Of a stretch of 64,000 nucleotides of DNA, positions 34,578-44,797 are shown piece after piece. Position 1 is the first letter of the stretch, and each line of letters begins with the position of its first letter. This stretch comes from Selaginella moellendorffii. Taxonomy: Eukaryota > Streptophyta > Lycopodiopsida > Selaginellales > Selaginellaceae. A program made the translations under genes and the position numbers. Below the pieces are notes generated by a model. It did no database searches and had not been told where the DNA came from. It saw nothing but the letters and a program-made list of their open reading frames with translations. The DNA lies in assembly GCF_000143415.4 (NCBI RefSeq), contig NW_003314264.1, positions 636,124 to 700,123 on the forward strand. The letters run 5' to 3'.

Positions 34578-34988
34578 TGTCGCGAATATGATTATAGATA
34601 TCGAAAGTTATCTGTTGGTTAGTCCTTTTGGATATTCTTTCTTTACTGCCATGGCAGTAGAATGTTGGTACTGTTGGACCTTTTATCAATCCTCTTATGC
34701 TAGTGGAGTTAATTGAGCATTTTTAGTATACTGAGACCAAATGAGCATAAGGATGAAATTCCTACATGCTATTAGCTAAACATATTTAGTCTCGTAAGGA
34801 GTTCCCATCTCATTATGTCTTGCATTAGCTCCCCGCGTATTAAGACTAATCCCTCAATATTGCCGAATGATAGTTTACCATATTTGCTAAACACCCTCAC
34901 TATCATACCCCTTGTGTTGGTCTTATTCGGTCCCAATGGTTATTTATGAAAAGTGTCTAGATTTGCTAATTTAGCATATTTACAAAAT
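34578..34988 (+). repeat. LARD LTR, left part (interrupted by transposon L)
   Basis: Starts TGTCGCGAATATG. The LTR resumes at 48020 after the 13-kb transposon, giving a reconstructed length near 1.1 kb. Confidence 0.8.
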
Positions 34989-35012
34989 AAGCTCTATTTC
35001 GTTAAAGTGGGA
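34989..35012 (+). repeat. Left TIR of copy L
   Basis: 24 bp, AAGCTCTATTTCGTTAAAGT then GGGA; identical to the reverse complement of 47996-48019 and to 50147-50170. Confidence 0.95.
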
Positions 35013-35649
35013 TTTATTCAGTAAAATGGGACTAGGTACAAATTTTCAAGTATTTGAAAATGACGTGAAATTATATGTTTTTCGTCCAGGGGCTAGACAT
35101 ATCTGGGGCATGGTGACTAGCGCGGTGACTTTGTGTCTAGACTGAGTCCATCTGGTTGTATAATAAATCTCATTGTCAAGGTGAACAAGCTGAATCTGAA
35201 GCTAAAGAAGAGCGATGGCATGCGTGCACACACTATTTTGTTTGTTCATTGAGCGTGTGGTGAGCTTTCCAAGATGAACGTCATTCCTATTAGCCAGACA
35301 TATAACTTAATGGTGAGAACATTTAGATATTATTCAATGTTATCTTTTTCTAACGAATCTAATTGTGAAGGTGTAGCAAGAGGCATTGCTAGTCTGGAGA
35401 AGTCATTTAACTCATTTGACCCTTAGTGTATTTTCATGAAACTAAATAACATTCATATTATTAAGGAATTTCTCTAGTACCTTTTTTTTACGACATAGAG
35501 GCTTGCATTTCTTTTTAAGGTGATTTAGTAAAAGGCCTGAGGGCACATGCCATTCTATTTCTCAGACCGGTATTAAGATATACTAGTGCAAAGGGAAAAA
35601 GGTATTTGATGATCAAGTAAATGGCATGAGGGCACACGCCATTATAAGC
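35013..35649. other. Non-coding end of transposon L
   Basis: Holds the module TCAAGGTGAACAAGCTGAAT (35176-35195), two to three copies of the element palindrome and AT-rich sequence. No ORF conserved in R (62856-63491). Confidence 0.6.
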
Positions 35650-35922
35650 CTAAGCGCTAGTGGACACCTCCTTTTTGGTACTCTCAGCGGTACTATCATC
35701 CTTCTCCAGGTCAGTTGTTTTGCTTTGGATTGTTGTCTCTGACGTTACTGGGGCGTTCTCGATAGTTGTTAATGTTGCCGTTTGTTCAGAAAAATGATCA
35801 CTTGGAGTATAGTACGGGGAGTTTGGAAGACTTATATATTCTACATCTTCACCTATCTCCTTCTCCGTCTCCTTTTCTGCCTCACTTACAGATTTTGTGC
35901 TTGCCATGAGAACGCTCTTCAC
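35650..35922 (-). CDS. Small Ser/Thr/Glu-rich protein, copy L
   Basis: 90 codons (85 if the internal MASTKSVSEAEKE start is used). The protein is hydrophilic: acidic-basic N-terminal third (EAEKETEKEIGEDVEYI), a PNSPYYTP segment, then Thr/Ser/Glu-rich to the end. No transmembrane segment or known fold recognised. It is open in both transposon copies with only two amino-acid differences (Ser/Gly, Leu/Pro). A palindrome follows the stop directly and an acceptor-like tattttag precedes the frame, so it could be a separate gene or a 3' exon of the transposase unit on the same strand. Function unknown. Confidence 0.5.
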   Translation of the reverse strand: MKSVLMASTKSVSEAEKETEKEIGEDVEYISLPNSPYYTPSDHFSEQTATLTTIENAPVTSETTIQSKTTDLEKDDSTAESTKKEVSTSA

Positions 35923-36635
35923 CCTAAAATATGGAGTTCATTGTGTTATAAAAGGAAACCAACACACACGCTACAAGGGAATGATGGTACATAAAGCACG
36001 TAAGCCCACAATATGGGTTTATGTGCCATTAATATGGGCCACACGCCATATTATTAGATTTATACACGTGTGATTGGTAAATGCATATGTCACATCATCT
36101 TTGTTTTACCTCACACACTATATCAGGCCTAATGAACCATATCACATGTGCGCACATGCTATATATATGGAGAAGTATTATGCAAGGATAGAAAAATTCA
36201 ATGCATGATTGTGGAGAGCAATGGCATGAAGCCACATGCTAAATAACATTTTAGAGAAAGAATTAAAATAGAAACATGCAAACAGTACTGAGTGGACCAA
36301 GACTTAGAAGTGCACAATTGAATCAGGTATTTCTAATAAATATTTCACTCACCTCATATAGGAATGGCTACCACTCTCAAATGGCGTATCACCTCATGCC
36401 ATCACCTCGCAATTTGTTATAACAATCCGATGAATTCATATTCAGCTTGTTCACCTTGAACTTTAAGTAAGATTTGCTAGAACAACTAAGAATTTATACT
36501 TGTTATTTGTATCATCTCACCTAGGAATGGCGTAAGGCCATATGCCATCACGCCTCCTCTGATTCAGATTCGGATTGTTCACTTTGAAATAAAATACATT
36601 AGAAACTTAGTAAAGGAATATAAATGAATCTCACC
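35923..36635. other. Non-coding interval of transposon L
   Basis: Contains palindromes at about 36221, 36381 and 36527, two minus-strand copies of the GTGAACAA-CCGAAT module (about 36432-36460 and 36561-36588) and TATA-like ATATATAT near 36165. Confidence 0.55.
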
Positions 36636-39420
36636 TTAAACCCGGGTTATAAATGCTCTTGCTGCATCTCTTGCATGGTCTGGCAAGGTGATGGTGGCAC
36701 TCTGCTTCCGCATCCAACCATGCACAACATTATCCACCGATATGCTCATGCTGGGATCCCTTGGATTCATCACTCATCTCTTTTCTAGGCAATCCTTCGT
36801 ATATTCGGAACTTGGCTTGAACCACTCCACAGTTACATTGAAGGAGTTAGTTTCCGCGTCCTCCTCTGCATCAGTGATGCAACGCCCCACCCATATCATT
36901 TGTTTTTTATTACTGGGTCTGACAAGCACGACCATTCCTTTGCAGACCTGTACTGGATTGAATGCTGAATCCAGCTTCTTGTTCCTCGGCCCACAATAGT
37001 GATCCTCAACATCGTTATCTGTCACTGCATTTCCAGAGGACATTGTTCCGCTACTATCTGGTGCTCTGGGTTCTGGCCAAAAGGACTCTTCCAATTCTTC
37101 ATATACAACCGGCCCATTTTGGATAGCAGATATAATCTTCTCCCAGTATTCGAGCAAAGGCTTGCACCTCTGAAAATAGGATTCTCCACCAAACACCAAC
37201 CCCCTCTTCCAGAAGGCAATATGCTGTCTAATCCCGGCCACTATACTTTCCTGGTCTTTGAGTCCATCCATGTGCATCGGCCGTGGGGAACCCTGAGGAA
37301 TCATAGGTTCCCCAGTTATGGGATCTCTCTTGAAGAATTCAATGCCGTCCACTGGCAGCCACACTATGTCCCATTCTCTCATCTTGTACCTCATCACTGG
37401 AGCACTGTCACGCATGCTGAAATGAAACTGAAGAGGCTTGGAGTGGCCAATCAGCGTTTCGGATCCATCCCTGATGTAGCCTTTTACAAACCCCTTAAAG
37501 TCTGGAACCTCTGTCACAAGTGCAGCTTCAACAGTGCCTTTGATGCAATTTTGGAATTCATCGTAGAGTTGTGGGAGGGTGAGGACATTGGATCGCCGGA
37601 GGGACTCTGCCAGGTGACTAAACATGGCATCAACGTCTTCATGAGTGTGCCCAACCATGAGAAAGCCAAGTCTAACCGTTTCAAATATGCCTTTGGCAAC
37701 AAGCATCGCCAAGTACGCGAAGACGTACATCTTTTTGTTCTCACTGCCAGCATTGTTTGTTTGGAGCAGAAGATGGGGTGGAAGGCCACATCGGCCGCAA
37801 GAACTTCCTTGAGATTCTGCTTCGTTTGGATGAGGCTGTGCATTCACCGGGCGACCAGCCTCGTCGGAATGGCATGAGGCCTCACGTGATAACCCTACAA
37901 TCTGACGGCCAACATATTCACTGGGATGGCATGGGGCCCCACGCGATACTGCAAGCCTTTGCTCCTCCTCCAGCTAAACCTTGTATGGGGTTTGATCGAC
38001 AAGGGCCTTATGCAAGGGTTGGCCGTTTAGCTCAGTTTGCGCACTTTGTAGAGACCTTAAGTGTTTTGCTAGGGATGCAATCATCATGTTTGCACCCCCG
38101 CCACCCCATAGAGGTCCAAAGAAGTTCCCATAGTTCTGGGCACCATGCCCATGAGCGATTATGCCAAACAAAGACACAGGCACCTGCATGGATGAAGAGA
38201 TTGCCTTGGGGGCAGGATTGAGTCGAGGTAAGCACGTCTTTTTTTGGTCCATTTTGTCGTGGATGATGCAGAGGTAAGAGTCAGGTCTCTCCATGGAGAG
38301 AATCCTGTTATGATAATATGCAGTCCTGCAGCTTCTTTGCTCGATGTTGTGGTCGAGCCGCCTTCTAACCAACGTCTCTCGCTCTTGAGCGCTGCAAAAA
38401 TTCTTCGACAAAGCCATTTTGATAGCAGTGCACTCATCACACTTTGAAAAGCTGGAGTACTTTCCTATACTCACATCCCTGAACCTGTTGCTCCACAATC
38501 TACTAAATCTAGATTGGCTCAGCTTCTTGTAGCCATTACTCTGGAGTTCCCGATTCACATCTTCCAATATGGCCCCCTTGGTATACATGGAAGGGAGAAC
38601 TTGTTGGGTGTCTCGTGTTCCATCTTCCAAGAGGCGGGTTTTATGTGGTTGCTGCTCGCTACATGTCTCGACAAACCTCTTGAAGATTGCCTCTCCATAT
38701 ACAACATGACCTCTGGTTTTGTGCGTACCGTCGTTCCCATGGACTGTCTGTTGAACCCTTTGTTCCTTGAACTCAGTTTTGATTCTGTAAAATGTGGTTT
38801 GAGGGACTCCATAAATGATTCTCCATGCCTTCATGCAGACCAAACCCCTCTGGAAGACCATGCTCCCCACTTGATGTTCTGAAGCATCAACAGATGACCG
38901 TAATGCCTCATACACAAAATTGCGAGCTGCCTTCCAGGACAATGTCTTGTATCTTGCTCTCTCCTCTTCAATAACATCCCAATCAGCATGTTGACAGCAC
39001 CTCCTCTTGCAACAAGCAACTGTCGAGACAATTCGAACCTCCATCGCCATTTTCTACTTTTTCGGTTTGTTGCTCAGATCCCTTTGGCTGCGCTTTAGGA
39101 AGGTGTACTTTCTTTTCCCATGAAGAGATGTTCTATCATCAGTTGTAGTGGTGTTTGAGTGTGAATCCTTCACATTCTCAAACACTAAGTGCCTCAATTT
39201 CCACCGCACAATGCTTCCAATAGTCAGACTGTTTTTTTCTGTGTCAACAACCTCTAAAATCGCAACTCTAATATCATCCCAGCCCAATTCTTGATTAGCA
39301 ACCGCATCTCTTGGATTGACAACTGTGGCTAAGCCCTCGATCCATAGACACAAGGGTCCCTTTTGCAACTCTCTTCCCACCATTCAAAATATAAACCTTT
39401 TCTCCAACCCTGAAGGCCAT
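36636..39420 (-). pseudogene. RNase-H-like (DUF7869-like) transposase, copy L, inactivated
   Basis: Starts at 39420 (MAFRVGEKVY) and matches the copy at 58817-61957. Lesions: about 0.27 kb is deleted near 39337, removing much of the N-terminal repeated domain, and a TAG stands before MAMEVRIVS at about 39051. The catalytic Asp of the LQTDN motif is Asn here (codon 37755-37757, LQTNNAGSENKK). The frame ends in TAA at 36636-36638. Intron 1 is 37836-37979 (144 bp, two palindromes). Here the exon 2 frame is in phase with exon 1, unlike in R. Other motifs survive: CCKRRCCQH, FSKCDEC, IIHDKMDQKKTCLPRL and GHTHEDVDAMF. The protein would have been a DDE/D-type transposase acting on the 24-bp TIRs, which is inference. 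Confidence 0.78.
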
Positions 39421-39779
39421 TCTGAAAGTGCAGAAAAGAAGTTAAAACCATACAAAAAATGATTGGAGAATGGCCTAAATCATAACATACCAAACAACCT
39501 CAATAGCATGAGGCCACATGCCATTATTCAAACATGCTATTGACACCCACGTGAAATTTTGCATTCACAAAATTGGCATGAGGCCTTATGCCATCTTGAT
39601 ATACACACAGCTGCAGGCAAGTAAAAACATACATGACAATACGCTAGCCATGAAATTGCAAGGGCCCAAGATGGCATGTGGCCTCATGCCATTTCTAAAT
39701 GTGGTCCTAAGCCATTCCATGGTGAACATACCAGGAAGCACAATTGCCGAATATCAAGAGGAAGCGGTAGCCACACCAA

Positions 39780-39975
39780 AGACAGTGCCGCTTGCAACAC
39801 CGCAACTACTCGTAGCGCCGCTCGCAACACCGCAACTGCTTGTAGCGCCGCTCGCACAAACTGCCACTCGCATAAACTGCCGCTCGCAATGGCGCTCACA
39901 ATGCCGCAACCGCTTATAGACGCATAAACCACAACTCACAACGCCGCTTACACAAGCAGCGCTCACTGCGCTCAG
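39780..39975. repeat. Minisatellite, unit GCGCCGCTCGCAACACCGCA
   Basis: Imperfect units of about 20-35 bp rich in CGCTCGC and CCGCAACT; the equivalent in R is about 58265-58465. Confidence 0.75.
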
Positions 39976-40715
39976 CGGAACCAAGAACACGGCGCACAAA
40001 AATGATAGACCTAGGAATGAGTTCAAGAATTCAAAAATAACACACGCTTGAACGTCACATCAAATCCTCTGACAAACCAGATCTTATGATTCCTCTGACA
40101 AATTTCAAACTGAGTAGCTTCTAGACTTTGCTGTCGGAGGTTGAACTTTGTCACATCATGTCCTTGCCTCGATCCAGCTATGCCATGTCAGTGATTCGAA
40201 CTTTGCCATGCCATGTCAGCGATCCGCGCCAAGATTATTCGCCGTGTAAAGGAATAATTATGCTGTGTGTGTACGTCCATTTATGGCAATATAAGGCCAC
40301 ACGCCATTCAAAGAATAATGCTAGTCGAGCATTTTTTGGTGCATTTTTGGGTTCAAAATTGCATGAGCCCACACGCTATAAAGTTTACCTGTACCAAAAA
40401 TAGAAACAGCTTTATTTACTTGGGAATTTAAGTGGTTGAGGCATTTTTAAACTTACAAACACATGCCCTACTTACATTCCTTTGGTTGCTTAAAATTCAA
40501 AAATATTATAAACCTTTCTTTTTGCATTTTCAATGTTTTCAATTATGGTTTTTGATTTTCGTAGGACCAGCCTAGTAATCTATTTGCATCCCGTCATGTT
40601 TATAGCTAGCTTTAGTTTGTCCCCTTCGCTAGCCTGAGATACATCTGCTCGGCATCTGCCTCTTACAGCATTTGCCCAGAAAGGGCATCTTTCTTCACGC
40701 AGCATTTGCCACATG

Positions 40716-40734
40716 TTTAGGGTTTAGGGTTTAG
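40716..40734 (+). repeat. Interstitial telomere-type repeat (TTTAGGG)
   Basis: TTTAGGGTTTAGGGTTTAG, plant-type telomere units, also a telo-box motif. The counterpart in R is at 57503-57522. Confidence 0.85.
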
Positions 40735-41952
40735 CAATTCAGTAGCTTGATAAACATGCAGATACAGAACTTGATGCAAAATCCTTGATATGTCACAATG
40801 CCCCTAGGACCATAAACACATTTCAATAGAGAGGGTCTTTTCATTTCATAACTCCTTACGTAGATCTTGGTGAAACCAGAGTTAGTAAAGTTGGTTTCTT
40901 GTGATCCCGCATCTGATTATGATGTCCCTTTGCAATGTCGATGGAAAGGTCAATGCACACCAAACTGTAAAATCTTGGAGCAAAATAACGGTCGGATCAA
41001 TGGCAAATGCCCCTGAAACATTGTAAGGCTCGTGTGGTCTCATGTGGTGTCCGATCGAGATGCTTCTTTGCAGGGTCATCAAGAAAGACATTGTATACCA
41101 TTCTGTAAAATCTAGTTGCGATCTAACAGTTGGATCTCCAGAAAACTCAAAAAAATCTCGCGCGTGTCAGAATATTCTAGGAATATACTCCTATGTGCCC
41201 CTAAAATTGGCATGCGGCCCCACGCCATTCAAGAGATAACGCCAGATGACGCCGAGCATTTTTTGGTGCATTTTTTGGGATCAAAATTGCATGAGCCCAC
41301 ACGCATGAACGTCACATCAAATCCTCTGACAAACCATATCTTAATTCCATCTATAATTCCTCTAACAAATGGTATACATATAGCGAGGGTATTAAATGAT
41401 ATCCCAATCATGATCTTTCTTTTGGATTTCGCGTGCATGCAGTCCGAGGAATGATGACGTTGCAGATTTCTTTTGGATTTCACGTGCATGCATGCGCGCG
41501 GCGATCCAGAAATTAATGGTGGCGCCCAAGTCCGAGGAATGATGATGTTGCGGGATTACCAACCGTCGTGACATTTCGCGCGTGTGAGGTTAGGTTTTGC
41601 ATCGTACTCGCGCTCGCATCGCGCTCCCACTCGCGATCACGCTCACATTCGCGCTCATCTACCTTCTCTACAGGTTTCTCGTGTGCATCGGCGTCCACTC
41701 GCGCTTGCATCACATTCGCGCTCGTGTGCATCGGCATCCACTTCAAGACACACCCAGTTTGTAACTTCGCCGCCAACTCCGCTGCCCACTCCGCCACCCA
41801 CACGCAGCCCACTTGGCGTCCCGGGAGATTTCAGCGCCACTCTCCAACTGTAAGTGGCAGAGTAGCCTTGTTGCTACGATCCGCTGCACACACAGTGCAC
41901 ATTCGCCAGTGAGTCCGGCCTTGATTGTCACGCCTCCATTCGGCTTCAAATG

Positions 41953-42191
41953 GTAAGTCTTTTAGGCCAAGTAGAAAATGGCATGAGGCCACATGCCATT
42001 CAGTAGCAACATTGGCATGCACTGATTGGGCTCTCGAGTGCAGTCCGGTTACAGATGGCGTGTAGCCTCACACCATCTTAGGATGCAGCCTCAAGACATC
42101 TGATGTAGTGGTGAATGGCGTGTGGCCTCACGTTATTTCCAGCTGCTAGATTTTCATCTGTCAGCTCTAATTGTTATGCATTTCTGAACAG
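41953..42191 (+). other. Intron 1 of the ParB-block gene, copy L
   Basis: ATG|GTAAGT ... CTGAACAG|GCG, 239 bp, splitting the gene immediately after the start codon. Holds three palindromes (41978, 42054, 42114). Same length and content in R (55965-56203). Confidence 0.7.
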
Positions 42192-43370
42192 GCGAGGAAT
42201 TGTGTTCTTCTTCCAGCCACTGTCAATGTGGATGCAGAGAAGGGGGAGGAGCTCACCAGTTGGACTTTCGGGATGGAAGGCAAGGATCTGAGGCTGTACA
42301 ACACAGATGGTGGGAGAAAAGAATGCATGAGGATCCTCATCCAAGTGACAGACACTCCATGCAGTTCCATGCAAGAATATGGACTGGCACTTGTGGTAGA
42401 GACAGCGTCCGCCTTCAAGATCCACCTTGCACATCCTAGTGGCTTCCCGGAGGGGGGCAGTGGCTATGAGGAATTCCTAGAGGGAGCTAGGGAGAGGTTG
42501 TCCAGGAGGCCCACAATTTCAAAGACGCTGCGGGTCTATGAAGATCACATGGAATCCACGGACCTCACCTACGGCGATGTTCAAAAACTATATTCCAACA
42601 TTGAGCCGTTGAGAGTGCCTCCAGTTCGCGAAGCGAAGGGGAAGGGGGTCGATCTGGAAACTACCCCGAAGCAGAAAAGGGTGGTCAAGCTCAAGCCGAC
42701 GTCTGACTCTCCTGCTCCAAAAAAGAAGCTACTCGGTGATGCCATTGCCTCGGGTTCGAACACTACACCCACCTAAAAGAAGTGCCGCAAAGAGCAGAAA
42801 GAGCAAGAAGAGGCAGGAAAAATCATCGCAGATAATAGTACTTGTTACTATTCCAACAAAGTATATACAATCGACGTGAGCCGTATCGACATCCAAAGCA
42901 AATACAACCACAGGCTAGTATCTGATGAGTGGGTGGAGAAACTGAAGCAGAAGATGCTGGCAAGTCCAGTAACACCCGACATCGCAGACGTGATCCCCTA
43001 CTACCGAACAATAAAGGGCGAGACGAGGTTTCCAGACTTGATCAATAGGAAGGTGTTGGACGATCAAAACATCCGGTTCTATGCCGTCTCCAGGCAGCAT
43101 TCTAGCTTGGTGATGCAAGAGATAGTTGTGGATATTATGGTGGGCGAGGAGGTGAAGAAAGTCTTCAAGACAAGAGTTGTCCGCCTGATAAAAGGCAACT
43201 CGCCCCTCCGATCTATCATATACATCTCCCACGCGCAGAATGTCAAGCAAGAAACGTGCTACAAATCGGGTCTGCACGAGACATTGGCACGAACACGGAA
43301 GCTCTGGGTTCAACTGAAGAAGCCACAAAAACCAGGACAAGGACGTGCACTAGCAACTAGCGCCTGGCAG

Positions 43371-43424
43371 GTAAGCCTCGTTGCATGTGGCATAGCATGT
43401 GGCCTCACGCCATTTCCATTGCAG
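43371..43424 (+). other. 54-bp intron (or in-frame insertion) with one palindrome
   Basis: GGCAG|GTAAGC ... CATTGCAG|GAATT. A multiple of three without stops, so it reads through as VSLVACGIACGLTPFPLQ if retained. Confidence 0.65.
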
Positions 43425-44747
43425 GAATTCTCGAGTCTTCTCTCGAAAACACTGGGGGTCAATGACACACTCAGCATCCATAACATTCTACTCGCGACAA
43501 AAGTTGTTTTTGACAAATGGGTAGATGTGCTAAGGAGGTACCATGACGGGGAGTTGCTAAACTCAATGGGTGTGGATGATGGCCGGAAGCCCAATGATTT
43601 GAAGCTCAATCCTTGCATTTCTCGCGGTCTCTAGACGACGACGACCTTCTGACAGTGGCTAATGCTCTTCTACTTGGTGAGGTAGTCTTCAACAAGACCA
43701 AAATGACTCCCGGCCATATTGTGACATACGAGGACTTGTGCACGACTCTGAGAGCTCGTGCGCTATTAAAGGATTGGATCTTCGAGCAAATGGCCGTGGA
43801 GAGGGTGAGCATCGACACCACGCAAGAGATGATGGAAGCGCTGGAGTTGTCAAATGAAGACATCGACGAGTACGTGAAGGGGGCCCCCAAGTTCATCAAT
43901 CTGCTGCGGGATGCCACGAAAAGTAAATCTGAGAAGTTGGATCAGTATCCAAATTTCATTAAGAGGGATGTCGACCGCCAGCTTCAGAACAGCTCGACCC
44001 CGCAGCAGAGGCCTATCGAGAACCTTACCGGGTATACGTGAATTCGGATGAGGATCAAAGGTGGAGGAGCATCCTTTCCCCGCGGAGATGAGCAAGTCTA
44101 GAACATCTTTTGTGTGATGGACTTCACAAACGAGGAGATCACTCATGCAGACGAAGTCAGCTCCATCATTGACTTAATGGTGGGACTTGCGGAGGTGGAA
44201 TCTTCAGTCCACTATATGATCTACGAGTTCGAATCCTATCACAAGTTCTGGAAGGCCTTGAACGAGGTGAAGGCTCGGTTGAAAGGCAAGGAGATGCGGG
44301 AGATCCATGGGATAATGGCTAAGAAAAAGATACCGACGAATGTCCTCATCTTCACACTCGCCCTTGTTATTGGTCCTGCAGCAGAGTGGGACTGGAGTGA
44401 CTTCCCAGCTTCATTCGACAAGGCCGATCGAATTGATCTGAGGGAGGTCAATTTACCCGTGCCTGAGGAACTGAAGATGGCTATAGAGCTTTCGAATCCA
44501 AAGAAAGCTCTAGGTGCAACATGGGAAATGCTCAGCTGGGTCTTCAACGCAATAGCGGGTGGGTCACCTGCTTCCGACTCCAAGGGCAAATGCATTGTTG
44601 AGTACAACTGCGGCGGACTATTCTTTCGAGCCGCACTACTCAAGGGTGTCCCGTGTGTTGCGGTGACAAACTCCATTGAAGAGGTGACTTCAATGGAGCA
44701 TATAATTACAATTGCCAAAGAAAAACAATATCTTCTCTGCGAACCTG

Positions 44748-44797
44748 GTGAGTACGCACTTTAAGTTTAAATGTTATCTCACAAGCTCTGTATGCAG
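44748..44797 (+). other. 50-bp intron without palindrome
   Basis: CCTG|GTGAGTA ... GTATGCAG|GAGCG; splicing continues the frame into GAWPPPDAET. Confidence 0.65.

Larger units (their letters stand above)
39421..41949. promoter_or_regulatory. Divergent intergenic region, copy L
   Basis: About 2.5 kb between the transposase start (minus) and the ParB-block start (plus), so both promoters should lie here. It holds about six palindromes, a minisatellite (39780-39975), a telomere-type repeat (40716-40734) and CpG-rich GCGCTC-type sequence at 41590-41760. Two direct-repeat pairs are also present: 40048-40115 with 41306-41370 (ACGTCACATCAAATCCTCTG...), and 40325-40378 with 41250-41302 (GCATTTTTTGGTGCATTTTT...). 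No gene recognised. Confidence 0.65.
41950..44747 (+). pseudogene. ParB-like domain gene, 5' part, copy L
   Basis: The ATG at 41950-41952 is the last codon before a 239-bp intron (41953-42191). Splicing gives MARNCVLLPATVNVDAE. An unrecognised N-terminal domain of about 180 residues is followed by a Lys-rich stretch (VVKLKPTSDSPAPKKKLL) resembling a nuclear-localisation signal. Next comes a ParB/Srx-like region: YTIDVSRIDIQSKYNHRLV, VEKLKQKMLASP and RFYAVSRQHSSLVMQEIV, equivalent to the N.R.......L...I...G and GNHR..A motifs. Bacterial ParB proteins bind parS palindromes and hydrolyse CTP. Frame breaks: TAA near 42775, a 1-bp loss near 43612, and another near 43988. Copy R is open over 603 codons here. 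Confidence 0.6.

Noticed and set aside
34989-35012. CACTA/En-Spm termini
   Set aside because: The ends start AAGCTC rather than CACTA and the duplication is not 3 bp.
36999-37877. 292-codon plus-strand frame (and its partner at 60694-61506)
   Set aside because: It is the antisense of the transposase exon 2, whose minus-strand reading has the DN..ENK and GHTHED motifs.
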